Positions 55,176 through 63,733 of a stretch of 64,000 nucleotides of DNA are shown piece by piece. The notes beneath the pieces were generated by a model that saw nothing but the letters and a program-made list of their open reading frames with translations, ran no database searches and was not told the origin of the DNA. This DNA is from Vibrio alfacsensis. Its GTDB lineage: Bacteria > Pseudomonadota > Gammaproteobacteria > Enterobacterales > Vibrionaceae. Location of the stretch: contig NZ_CP032094.1 in assembly GCF_003544875.1 (NCBI RefSeq), forward strand, positions 1,364,001-1,428,000, written 5' to 3'. The position numbers and the translations under genes are program-made. Numbering within the stretch: position 1 is the first letter of the stretch; each line of letters opens with the position of its first letter.

Positions 55176-55406
55176 CAGCTAAATCTATACTTGCGAAATT
55201 TAGTTACTACCAATAATAAAGAGCGAAAGACAGGTAAGACCGACCTTAAAGAGCCAGCTCATTCTGAAGATATCCAATATCGACTGTTCGGTGTGGCATT
55301 AAGGTGCGAATGCATAAAGGGGCAGAGTTCGCTACTCACAAAGAGCCCGAATATACGCACGCATCCTATCTATCTTTCACTGTTTAAAAATCGGTTGTAA
55401 TTAATT
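55176..55406 (+). ncRNA. Candidate bridge (seek) RNA region of the IS110-type element
   Basis: This 231-base stretch inside the element after the transposase gene has no good open frame. In IS1111-type elements the 3' end encodes the RNA that guides target choice, so this is where it should lie. I have not folded it or found the target-matching loops; it is a positional prediction. Confidence 0.4.
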
Positions 55407-55532
55407 GGGAGTCCATATACAGAATGACGGTTCTCGTTTGGGTACTCGGCCCTACAAAGAGCTCAGAAGTCATTCCGGACGAGCCAAAGCCAGCCATCCG
55501 GAATTTCTCATTTAGACTTCCACCAAAACCAA

Positions 55533-55751
55533 TTAGCAAAATGTCTCGACGTAAAGCGCTTCTACTTTGTCTCGTGCCCATTGAGTTTTACGCAAAAACT
55601 TTAATGATGATTTGATTGATGGATCTTTTTGAAAACAGTTAACACGAACGCGCTCATGCAATTCTCGCCAGCCAAAATGCTCAACTAAGCGGGTAAGGAT
55701 TTTCTCTAAACTCAACCCATGCAGTGGATTGTTCGGTTGGTCGTGGCTCAT
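55533..55751 (-). CDS. VF530 family DNA-binding protein, short form
   Basis: A 72-residue protein consisting of the VF530 domain alone ([54 protein letters not shown]). It is about half identical by eye to the domain of the larger VF530 protein at 40098-40544 and lacks its basic tail. Its 3' end lies next to the repeat/IS region. The domain binds DNA in the founding member; targets are unknown. Confidence 0.85.
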   Translation of the reverse strand: MSHDQPNNPLHGLSLEKILTRLVEHFGWRELHERVRVNCFQKDPSIKSSLKFLRKTQWARDKVEALYVETFC

Positions 55752-55883
55752 GATTTTGATCCGATAGTAAAATTAATGGCGGCTAATCTAACTCAAACTG
55801 GTGCTACAACCTAATGTTTTAGCCTTGAACTTCCTCTCTTATCTCCCTATAGTAGCTCAAATTTCCTAAAAACCCTTTTCATC

Positions 55884-56813
55884 ATGAAAGCGCTCAATGA
55901 TCTGAATATCTTTGTCGAAACCGCACGTCAAGGCAGTTTTTCTAAAGCCGCAAACAGTATGGATATGACGCCCGCAGCCATCAGTGCGTCAATTAAACGC
56001 CTTGAAAGTCAAATTGGGTTTCCGCTGTTTGTTCGCTCCACACGCAGTCTACGATTAACATCGGAGGGCGAGCTCTTTTTAGACAAAACCACTCAAGCGC
56101 TTGCTATGCTCCAAGAGGGGTTAGACCAAATCTCGAGTGCACGAGGCGAGCTCTCTGGTCAGTTGCACATCACAGCCCCATCAGACTTTGGGCGAAATAT
56201 GCTCTTAGACTGGGTGGATGAGTTCATCGATATCTACCCAAACGTGACGATCAAACTTGAGCTTTCTGACAGCCTCACCGATATGTATACCCAACCCGTC
56301 GACATTGCGATTCGCTACGGAGAGCCTGCCGACTCTAACCTTGTCATCTTGGCTCTGTGTGGCGCAAACGAGCGGATCTTATGTGCTTCACCCGAATACG
56401 TCGCGGAACGTCCACCACTATCCAGACCTGACGATCTCAATCAACACAACTGCTTGTGTTACATGGTGGCAGATTCGGCATACAACAAATGGACACTCAC
56501 TCGTGACGGGGAAACCGAGCAAATCGTCGTAAGTGGCAACCTGTTAAGTAATGACAGTGATTTATCACACCGCTTAGCAATTAAAGGAAAAGGAATTGCC
56601 AACAAGTCATTGATGGACATCAGCCAGGACTTAATTGACGGTAGGCTTGTGCGAGTTTTGCCTGAATGGGATTGCGGCCCTGTGCCTCTTTATATGGTAT
56701 GTGCAGACCGTCGCCTGTTAACACCCACCATTCGCACTTTCCGAGAATTCATTCATGACAAGTGTTGCCAGCAGAGAGAAAAAGTACTGAAAACATTCCG
56801 CTCAAAAGGCTAA
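55884..56813 (+). CDS. LysR-family regulator
   Basis: A 309-residue regulator with helix-turn-helix MKALNDLNIFVETARQGSFSKAANSMDMTPAAISASIKRLESQIGFPLF, of the widespread AaeR/DsdC-like branch, and an effector domain with LHITAPSDFGRNMLLDWVDEFIDIYPNVTIKLELSDSLTDM. It has no divergent partner; the next plus-strand gene lies 600 bases on. The effector is unknown. Confidence 0.88.
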   Translation: MKALNDLNIFVETARQGSFSKAANSMDMTPAAISASIKRLESQIGFPLFVRSTRSLRLTSEGELFLDKTTQALAMLQEGLDQISSARGELSGQLHITAPSDFGRNMLLDWVDEFIDIYPNVTIKLELSDSLTDMYTQPVDIAIRYGEPADSNLVILALCGANERILCASPEYVAERPPLSRPDDLNQHNCLCYMVADSAYNKWTLTRDGETEQIVVSGNLLSNDSDLSHRLAIKGKGIANKSLMDISQDLIDGRLVRVLPEWDCGPVPLYMVCADRRLLTPTIRTFREFIHDKCCQQREKVLKTFRSKG

Positions 56814-56884
56814 CCATTTGAAATGGCTAACCCTTAAAAGAACGATTTAGCTATAGTTTTTCAAAACATACGTCATTAATAGCA

Positions 56885-57175
56885 CTAACCGACAAACTTG
56901 ATTGGGCGAATATGAGAATATTCGACCCAATCATTTTCTTCTAATGCCGAGATAAAATGAACGATATGTGGGCTTTGTAAGTGTTTCTCCAGTGCCTCTT
57001 GAGATGCCCAAATTTCTTGAAACATGAACAAGCCTTCGATTTGTTCATCCAAGAACAACTCATACTGGCAGCACCCCTCTTCTTCACGTGTTGGCTCTAA
57101 TAAACCGGTCAATAAAGCTGTCACTTGCTCAATGTTATTTGGGTACGCTTTAATTTCTGCAACTAAATGGATCAT
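56885..57175 (-). CDS. Antibiotic biosynthesis monooxygenase-like (YgiN-type) protein
   Basis: A 96-residue protein of the dimeric ferredoxin-like ABM fold: MIHLVAEIKAYPNNIEQVTALLTGLLEPTREEEGCCQYELFLD and LFMFQEIWASQEALEKHLQSPHIVHFI. Family members include quinol monooxygenase YgiN. The catalytic residues vary, so oxygenase activity is not certain. Single gene, divergent from the LysR gene at 57428. Confidence 0.85.
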   Translation of the reverse strand: MIHLVAEIKAYPNNIEQVTALLTGLLEPTREEEGCCQYELFLDEQIEGLFMFQEIWASQEALEKHLQSPHIVHFISALEENDWVEYSHIRPIKFVG

Positions 57176-57427
57176 CGCTCACTCTCTATCTACAAGGTTT
57201 TGGTACCACAACAATTTAAACCCTCAGGGATAGAGAAAAATCGCCCTTAGTTAAAACATCTTCAAAATAAATTTGAAAATAGAGATTCAAACACTTTGAG
57301 TCTCCTCTCGATTGTGACCACATTCCCAAAGCTAGAATCGTTCAAAATCCCTGCCATAATTAAGGTACATTGACATATACAAGACAGATGTGATTTCGCG
57401 CTGCGGTGATTTAAAGTAGGAAAACAT

Positions 57428-58267
57428 ATGGATTTGAATCTACTAACGACATTCCTAGCGGTCTACAAGCACCGCTCAATTACGATTGCTTCTGCGGAGC
57501 TAGACCTCACCCAGCCTGCTGTAAGCTCCGCCATTAAAAGGCTAGAGAGCGTTATTGGAAAGAACTTATTTGTACGTGAAGGCCGAGGCATTGCACCAAC
57601 AGGAGCCGCTGTATCACTTGCACATAAGATCGAGGACCCACTTACCGTATTAAGCGGCATCGAACAAAAAAAGCAAACGCTCAATGTCTATTGTACGGAG
57701 AGCCTAATTCCTTTCATGGCAGAGACACCTGACGTGCGTTTTATTGAGGCTCCTTTAGATGAGGAGCAACTGTTTGACGCACTGACCACACAAAAAGTCG
57801 ATCTGGTTATCGATGTAATATCCAACAAACGCCATTCATTAATTGAAGAAGTATTGTTCGAAGACGAAGCCGTTTGTTTGACGAGAATAGGGCATCCGAG
57901 AATCAAAGACACCATTAGCTACGATCAATATTTTTCTGAAGCACACATCGCATTAAAAGTCAGACGTTCACAAATGAATACGATTGATTTCTTATCAGAT
58001 AAGCCCATTGAACCACGGAATGTGATTATTGAGACCAGCTCAATTTCTAGTATGTTGATGCTCGCCAGCACAACGGATTACATCGCCTCTTCAACCCGTT
58101 CATTAGCCGAAAAACTTGCCCCTAAGCTTGACCTCAATATTCATCCATTTCCCCTTGCATTACGACCTATCCGCTTCCGTATGCTCTACCATCGTCGCTA
58201 CAAAGATGATCAGCAACACATCAAAATTCGAGAATCGATCAGAAGTTCAGTCCCGAAACAGAATTGA
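57428..58267 (+). CDS. LysR-family regulator, short form
   Basis: A 279-residue regulator with helix-turn-helix MDLNLLTTFLAVYKHRSITIASAELDLTQPAVSSAIKRLESVIGKNLFVREGRGI. The effector domain is shorter than usual (about 195 residues) and lacks the common MLPLIPRF region after the linker. TAGGAAAACAT lies before the ATG. It is followed after 105 bases by an outer-membrane protein gene on the same strand, which may be its target together with the metallo-hydrolase cluster. Confidence 0.85.
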   Translation: MDLNLLTTFLAVYKHRSITIASAELDLTQPAVSSAIKRLESVIGKNLFVREGRGIAPTGAAVSLAHKIEDPLTVLSGIEQKKQTLNVYCTESLIPFMAETPDVRFIEAPLDEEQLFDALTTQKVDLVIDVISNKRHSLIEEVLFEDEAVCLTRIGHPRIKDTISYDQYFSEAHIALKVRRSQMNTIDFLSDKPIEPRNVIIETSSISSMLMLASTTDYIASSTRSLAEKLAPKLDLNIHPFPLALRPIRFRMLYHRRYKDDQQHIKIRESIRSSVPKQN

Positions 58268-58372
58268 TTAACCAAATTTATTCCTTAACCTAAGTTCACT
58301 TTATTTTCGGCAAAACAGTTTCAGAAATAATCTCCAGCACTTGTTTATCCTATAAATGTACTGGAGATATCC

Positions 58373-59092
58373 ATGAATAAACTTCGTCTGTTACCCCTCA
58401 CTTTAGCGTGTTTGAGCACTTCTGTTTTCGCTAGTAATGCACAAGTCTATATTGAACAAAACATCGCTTCTAACGCAGCCGACCAAGGCACTTACACAAC
58501 AGAAGCTGGAGCCACGATCAGCACATCAGAAAACGGTCAGGTATACATTGGCTTTGATGATCAAGGTTGGCTCGCTGCAGGTTATGGACATGATTTTCCA
58601 CTTAGTGAATCACTCACTCTTAACTTATATGGTGAATTGGGGAAATGGGAAACTGGTGAAGAGATGCTGTTAGAAGCGACCATCGATTATCAAGTAACCG
58701 ACAACTTCAATCTTTTTGCTGGTTACGGATATAATCGATCTGGTCAAACACTCGAGCAACTTAGTGATACCGCCATTAATACCAACCAACTCATCCTAGG
58801 CACAGGGCTCACTATGGGGAACTGGGCATTAGATTATCAATACACCCATGAAAATCGAGATGGTTCTAACGGAGGCTTTACACACGTGGGAGGTGACTTT
58901 TACTTCAGCCAAGATGCCTATCGTACCAATGAGCACGAGCTCGTGTTGTCGACACAAATCGATAACTGGACACCTTACGTTAAGTACACCTATTTCAATA
59001 CCAATGAGGGTGAATTATCGACTTCCAGCGCCATGAGCAACATCGTTGAAAATGACAGTATTTGGACTATTGGCTTGTCCTACGATTTCTAA
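58373..59092 (+). CDS. Outer-membrane beta-barrel (monomeric porin-like) protein
   Basis: A 239-residue protein with a signal peptide (MNKLRLLPLTLACLSTSVFA) and about 12 strands (GQVYIGFDDQGWLAAGYGHDF; FNLFAGYGYNRSGQ; WALDYQYTHENRD; WTPYVKYTYFNTNEG), ending SIWTIGLSYDF with the terminal Phe of barrel proteins. Size and pattern resemble the KdgM/NanC/OmpG group of acidic-sugar porins, but I cannot assign one. Ribosome site TGGAGATATCC precedes the ATG. It leads into a cluster with a metallo-hydrolase and small secreted proteins. Confidence 0.72.
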   Translation: MNKLRLLPLTLACLSTSVFASNAQVYIEQNIASNAADQGTYTTEAGATISTSENGQVYIGFDDQGWLAAGYGHDFPLSESLTLNLYGELGKWETGEEMLLEATIDYQVTDNFNLFAGYGYNRSGQTLEQLSDTAINTNQLILGTGLTMGNWALDYQYTHENRDGSNGGFTHVGGDFYFSQDAYRTNEHELVLSTQIDNWTPYVKYTYFNTNEGELSTSSAMSNIVENDSIWTIGLSYDF

Positions 59093-59589
59093 TTTTTACA
59101 ACTAACCACTCCAACTTTTGGCAGACGGATTTGCCCATTTCCTATCTCTGACTCATCGCACTCCAAACATCGATAGATAGATAAATATAAGTACCACTAG
59201 GGAAACTCATCTTTTTCAGCCATTCCCTCCCGCCTATGCGTGCTTCACGTGATCACGTCCTCGTCTTTACTCTTATTATTACTGACTATTGGCACCCTCT
59301 ACATAGATGTCTCTCGCCCACCAAACATAGACGAGCGTTTTACTACAAAAATCGAACAAAAGAGAGCGACCAATTGCTAGCTTTCCCAGCATAGCCAGTA
59401 CCTTTGCGCATTTTTACGAATACATAAATTTTATTTATGTTTCAACTAAAGTAAGCATTCTCCATTGTTATCCCTTTGTTCAGCATAATACTCCCATCAA
59501 GCGAACACGGACTCACCCATCGCTTAAAACGCAAAACAGCACGTACCACAAGGATGTGAATTCCTTTTCAAAAACACTGGGACTCACAT

Positions 59590-59723
59590 ATGACAACGAC
59601 ACGAATCATTTCAATCTTGACCCTTTCAACGGTCGCGATACTAGCAGCAACTCATTTCTAGGGCAAACCGACCCAGACATCCAGTTACGGTATTTATACC
59701 AGCAACTTTTATTCAGCCCCTAA
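59590..59723 (+). CDS. Putative small membrane/secreted protein (44 aa), -1 frameshift
   Basis: ATG at 59590 after GGGACTCACAT encodes MTTTRIISILTLSTVAILAA, a signal-like hydrophobic stretch, and stops at 59661. One T added to TTT at 59655-59657 extends it to FLGQTDPDIQLRYLYQQLLFSP and a TAA at 59721-59723, 21 bases before the metallo-hydrolase start. The direction of the shift matches the other breaks in this window. The rest of the 59093-59744 gap shows no gene. Confidence 0.35.
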
Positions 59724-59744
59724 CAAAAAGGGGGAGGAGAACAC

Positions 59745-61363
59745 ATGAAAAATATAGCAAATTGACTGTTATTGCTGGCGCAGCGTTACTGTCGACTTCA
59801 GCAATAGCTAACAACCCATTTGAGCACTATCAATCAGAGAATTCTGCAAGTTTCAGTGGCTATAAACACTTTAATTATGAACAAAATGTCAGCACTGAAG
59901 AATTGCTCAAACAAGGCGGAAAAATTTACTCATCACCAGAAGAGATCCACGCCATTTTACAAGGCGGTTTAAAACACGACATTCAAACAGGTGAGGAGCT
60001 TTGGAAAGAGGGGTTAATGTTCGACGGGATAGAACCAATGGATCACATGGTCACGGCTGCAAACTGGTTTCCAAGAACAGAAGAACTATTACATAACGAA
60101 ATGCGTGTCACATTCATGGGCACATCGCCAATGATTCGTCCTGGACAAGCAAACACCTCGATATATGTTGAGCTAGGCAATGGCGATAATTTTGTCTTCG
60201 ACCTAGGTGAAGCCTCTATCGCGAACTACATTGGAGCAGGTGTTGCACTCAATGAGCTTGATAAAGTGTTTATCACTCACCTGCATGTTGATCACTTCGG
60301 TTCGTTACCATATCTCTATCAATTTGGGGGGTGGAATGGTCGCTGGGAAAAACCACTGACGATTTATGGCCCATCCGGTCGCAACCCTGAAGACGGCACC
60401 CGTCACATGGTTGAGGGAATGTTACAGATGCTTTCATGGCACCAAGATGCATTTGATGTCTTCCCTTCCGGAAATGACATCGAAGTCATTGAATTTGACT
60501 TTAAAGACGACGGAGGGGTGATCTACGACGTTGATGGTGTACAAGTATCACACTGGCGGCGCTCGCATGCTAAAGATGGTGCATCGGCTTATCGCTTAGA
60601 TTGGCAAATCAATGATGATGAAAATTTATGTTTCATCTGGACTGGTGATGGCAGACCGACAGAGCTAGACATCCAATATGGTTCAGGGTGTGACCTTTTC
60701 GTCACAGAAGTACAGACTGAACTGGTCGGCATTGCTTCCATCGTCCAAGGTGTTCCTGCCTTCTTAACGCGCTACACTATCGATACGCATCATACTTCTG
60801 GCTATGCCGCCGGTTGGTTAGCAAACCAAGTTAAACCACGCCTATTTATGACGACCCACATGGAGTTTGACCCGTATTACAACAACGAAACCGTTGCACA
60901 AGTCCGTGAGCATTGGAAAGGCCCTTATCATTTCGGTGCACCAGATATGATTGTGGCAAACATTACTCCTGACAAAGCATGGGTGCGTGAGGGTGTTATT
61001 CCTGACTTCCCAAACAACCGTGCACCTCAGTTTAACTTAAATGATGGTGAAGTTTTCCGAGTTCCAATGCCAAAAAACTCTCGTGCCGATATTCAAGAGC
61101 AAGAGATTCGAGACCTAGAAATTGATGAGTCACTTTACTACCCAGAGGGGTATCATCCGCAGCTTCTAAAAGAGTGGCCACTTGATAGAGATTTAATCGT
61201 TCCTACAGAGGCACTACCTGAGAGCATGAAAAAAGGCATGGGAGAAAAACAACGCATGGTTGATGAGATGCGAGAAGCCCATGGTTTGGAGCCAAGATCG
61301 GTACATCGCAAACGATCTTCTGATCCATATCGTGACAGTCGCGAGGGTAACCTAGAGCAATAG
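59745..61363 (+). CDS. Secreted metallo-beta-lactamase-fold hydrolase, -1 frameshift at the start
   Basis: Joined, a 539-residue enzyme. ATG at 59745 follows GGGGGAGGAGAACAC; adding one A to the A5 at 59748-59752 gives the signal peptide MKKYSKLTVIAGAALLSTSA. Without it the start is lost. The domain has the metal motif HLHVDHFG in FITHLHVDHFGSL, later HWRRSHAKD, WTGDGRPTELD (third metal ligand), HHTSGYAAGWLA and MTTHMEFDP, all suited to a two-zinc site. It resembles RNase Z-like/arylsulfatase-type MBL hydrolases and recalls a protein annotated as GntH in guanitoxin clusters, but I cannot confirm that. It heads a group with two small secreted proteins. Substrate unknown. Confidence 0.78.
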
Positions 61364-61426
61364 TAGCATCCGTTAGGGGCAAACTTTGATGCCCCTCATA
61401 TTCCAAACCTAATTCAGGAATTCAAC

Positions 61427-61804
61427 ATGAAAAAGTCTCTATTTCTATCTCTTGTTTTCATGATTATTGCACCTCAAAGTGCGATTGCAGCACAGCATGA
61501 CCACGACACGCTATTTAGTAAAGATAACGCCATCATGGCGGCAGCAGCAGTAGAAACGGTCAACGACTACTGCGTCGAATTGGGAGTCATGACACATGAA
61601 TATAGCCAAAAGCAATCACTCGTCATACGCCAAACCATCGAAGGGCTCTCTTTAGAAGTATTGGGAGAAGCATTCCAATTCAGTGAAGAAAATGCCTTAT
61701 ATCAGGAGGGTGTCTCCATGGGAAAACAACTGATCTCTGATGCGGAGCAAAATGGTCACCTCGATAAAATTTGTACTCAACCACAACAGGAGAAAACTCT
61801 ATGA
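61427..61804 (+). CDS. Small secreted protein of unknown function
   Basis: A 125-residue protein with a clear signal peptide (MKKSLFLSLVFMIIAPQSAIA). The mature part is helical and acidic with two cysteines (VNDYCVELGV; DKICTQP), probably a disulfide. It lies 63 bases after the metallo-hydrolase and overlaps the next gene by four bases (ATGA), so the pair are translated together. AATTCAGGAATTCAAC precedes the ATG. I do not recognise a family. Confidence 0.72.
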   Translation: MKKSLFLSLVFMIIAPQSAIAAQHDHDTLFSKDNAIMAAAAVETVNDYCVELGVMTHEYSQKQSLVIRQTIEGLSLEVLGEAFQFSEENALYQEGVSMGKQLISDAEQNGHLDKICTQPQQEKTL

Positions 61805-62238
61805 AAAAAATAATAATGACTGCCGCGGTGCTTTTCCCTGGGTTTGTGATAGCCTGCGGAGCACACGTTCATAACACTCTGCCACACTATGAAAACTACA
61901 CTGAGTCTTTAGTCGCGATGTCGGTTTGTAAAGTGAATAACCACATCAGCGAAGAGCAGTCGGCAGTATGGTTCAAAAAATTAGCATGGGCTGCAAACGG
62001 TACCGATGAGGAATTATTTGAACACTACGTGCACTTTGCCGCTGAGCATGTAAATAGCATCGCGCAAGATGACAGTATGTTGCCTAAATGGAATGACGAT
62101 TACTGTAAAGATCAGTTCTATGATGTAATGGCAATGGAGCAAGTGGTGCTAGAAGAACTGTACGATGAACAAGAACTTGCCGATCGTGAATTCAATCGCC
62201 AAATAAAACAAACTGGCACAAAGAACAAACCGACATAG
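61801..62238 (+). CDS. Small secreted protein of unknown function, coupled to the upstream gene
   Basis: A 145-residue protein with a signal peptide (MKKIIMTAAVLFPGFVIA) and an immediate Cys (CGAHVHNTLPHYEN), two further cysteines (AMSVCKVNNH; DDYCKDQFYD), helical and acidic in the middle. The ATG at 61801 sits in the ATGA overlap with the gene before it, which also shares a similar length and a two-cysteine layout, so the two could be distant paralogues or partners. The Cys right after the signal could allow lipid attachment, though the lipobox is weak. Unknown function. Confidence 0.72.
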   Translation: MKKIIMTAAVLFPGFVIACGAHVHNTLPHYENYTESLVAMSVCKVNNHISEEQSAVWFKKLAWAANGTDEELFEHYVHFAAEHVNSIAQDDSMLPKWNDDYCKDQFYDVMAMEQVVLEELYDEQELADREFNRQIKQTGTKNKPT

Positions 62239-62297
62239 ATAGGTAAAAATAAAAGTCATCACATCTACAGTAACAGAGCTTATCAAACCCTTAAAGC

Positions 62298-62328
62298 AAC
62301 AAAGCCGCTCATCTAGAGTGGCTTTGTT
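62298..62328. terminator. Terminator between the secreted-protein cluster and dacA
   Basis: AACAAAGCC and GGCTTTGTT pair across GCTCATCTAGAGT-like loop sequence, followed by GTACG. It lies between converging genes. Confidence 0.65.
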
Positions 62329-62348
62329 GTACGATTTCACTCACTAAA

Positions 62349-63518
62349 TTAAGCAAGCAAAGACTTCACCCAAAGCACTAAACTGTCCCATAATTTTCCA
62401 ATCCACGAACCCTCTGCTACCGCTTGATTGCTCACCAAAGGGTAACTTGCTACGGTTTTATCATCGTGCTTCCATACGACTTTACCGACCACTTGTCCTT
62501 TCTCGATGGGAGCAATTATCGGCTCATTAACCACAATGGTTTTATCCAACCCTGCACTGAGTGAACGCGGTAACGTTAAATACGCATCTTCTGCAAACCC
62601 CAACTCAATCTCGCTCAAGTCTCCTTTCCAGACTTTAGCGGTTGACTCCACCTCCCCCTGTGTCGCGACTTGTTTTGTATCAAAGAAGCGAAAACCATAG
62701 CTCAACAGATTCTTAGATTGGCTAATGCGAGAGCGCTTACTTGGCGTACCCATCACCACCGAAATTAGCCGCATTTGTCCCTCTTTAGCTGAACTCACTA
62801 AGCTATAACCTGCGTTACTGGTGTACCCCGTTTTCCCACCATCGACATCAATTGAATTGTCCCACAAAAGTTTATTGCGGTTGTACTGGGTGATCTTATT
62901 CCATTTAAACACTTTCTCACTGTATATGGCGTAGACATCTGGTACATCATTGATGATCGATTGCATCAGCACCGCCATATCCGTTGGGGACGTTTGAATA
63001 CCATCAATGTCTAGCCCATGCGAGTTAACAAAATTTGTGTCCTGTAAATTCAGCTTTTCTGCCCAACCATTCATCAAGGCGACAAAGGCACTTTCACTCC
63101 CTGCAACATGTTCAGCGAGTGCAACACACGCATCATTGCCCGACTGTACGATGACACCCCGCATTAAGTTCGAAATGGTAATTTCATCTTTTGGTTGGAT
63201 AAACATTTTTGAAGAGTCTGGAAACTTCGCTGACCATGCATTCTCGCTAATTGTGACGGTATCTTCCCAACCCAATCGCCCCGATTTAATCTCTTGCCCC
63301 ACCACATAAGCGGTCATTAACTTGGTCAAACTTGCTGGGGCTAAACCCATCCGTGCATTTTGTTCGGCAATAATGGCTCCGGACTGAAAATCCATCAACA
63401 CGTAACCTTTGGCTTGCAACTGCGGCGGGTTGGGAGTGACAACAGCGAACACCGCCGGTGCGCTAATCGCCTGAAGCAACAAACAAGCGAGCGTGATTCG
63501 AATTAGAGATGGTTTCAT
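62349..63518 (-). CDS. dacA: D-alanyl-D-alanine carboxypeptidase (PBP5/6-type)
   Basis: A 389-residue low-molecular-weight penicillin-binding protein that trims the terminal D-Ala of peptidoglycan stems. A signal peptide (ITLACLLLQAISAPAVFA) leads to the catalytic motifs SLTK (in LAPASLTKLMTAYVV), SGN (IVQSGNDACVAL) and KTG (VDGGKTGYTSNAGYSLV). The C-terminal domain ends in an amphipathic helix (GKLWDSLVLWVKSLL) that anchors it to the inner membrane. ATG at 63518 follows GGAGGATGCTTA. Symbol given by family; it could be dacA, dacC or dacD type. Confidence 0.9.
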   Translation of the reverse strand: MKPSLIRITLACLLLQAISAPAVFAVVTPNPPQLQAKGYVLMDFQSGAIIAEQNARMGLAPASLTKLMTAYVVGQEIKSGRLGWEDTVTISENAWSAKFPDSSKMFIQPKDEITISNLMRGVIVQSGNDACVALAEHVAGSESAFVALMNGWAEKLNLQDTNFVNSHGLDIDGIQTSPTDMAVLMQSIINDVPDVYAIYSEKVFKWNKITQYNRNKLLWDNSIDVDGGKTGYTSNAGYSLVSSAKEGQMRLISVVMGTPSKRSRISQSKNLLSYGFRFFDTKQVATQGEVESTAKVWKGDLSEIELGFAEDAYLTLPRSLSAGLDKTIVVNEPIIAPIEKGQVVGKVVWKHDDKTVASYPLVSNQAVAEGSWIGKLWDSLVLWVKSLLA

Positions 63519-63634
63519 TAAGCATCCTCCATGGTCAACGACCGCCAAATGTTTTGTTTCCGTCGGGATAAACTAAATCGTACTTTGGTAGCAATATCCA
63601 AGCTTTGCTTATCAGATCATAGTTCACTCAGTGC

Positions 63635-63677
63635 ATATACCCAAGTAACCTGTTACCGCCCAATTACTTGGGTATAT
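63635..63677. repeat. Perfect 14-bp inverted repeat
   Basis: ATATACCCAAGTAA (63635-63648) and TTACTTGGGTATAT (63664-63677) are exact inverses 15 bases apart in the divergent region between dacA and the next gene. The form looks like a dispersed Vibrio intergenic repeat or a transcription stop. Confidence 0.85.
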
Positions 63678-63733
63678 TTCTAAAGCAGAATCCGATATCG
63701 TTACGCGACAAATCACAAGGAAAGACAATAACA

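Larger units (their letters stand above)
54074..55417 (+). mobile_element. IS110/IS1111-type insertion sequence
   Basis: A 1.34-kb element bounded by the 11-base inverted ends TATGGACTCCC (54074-54084) and GGGAGTCCATA (55407-55417). Short (sub)terminal inverted repeats with a DEDD transposase point to the IS1111 subgroup of IS110. The 5' non-coding part is 66 bases and the 3' part 231 bases. The internal motif TAATTGGGAG(T)CCATA occurs at both sides of the coding region (near 54126 and 55402). Confidence 0.8.
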
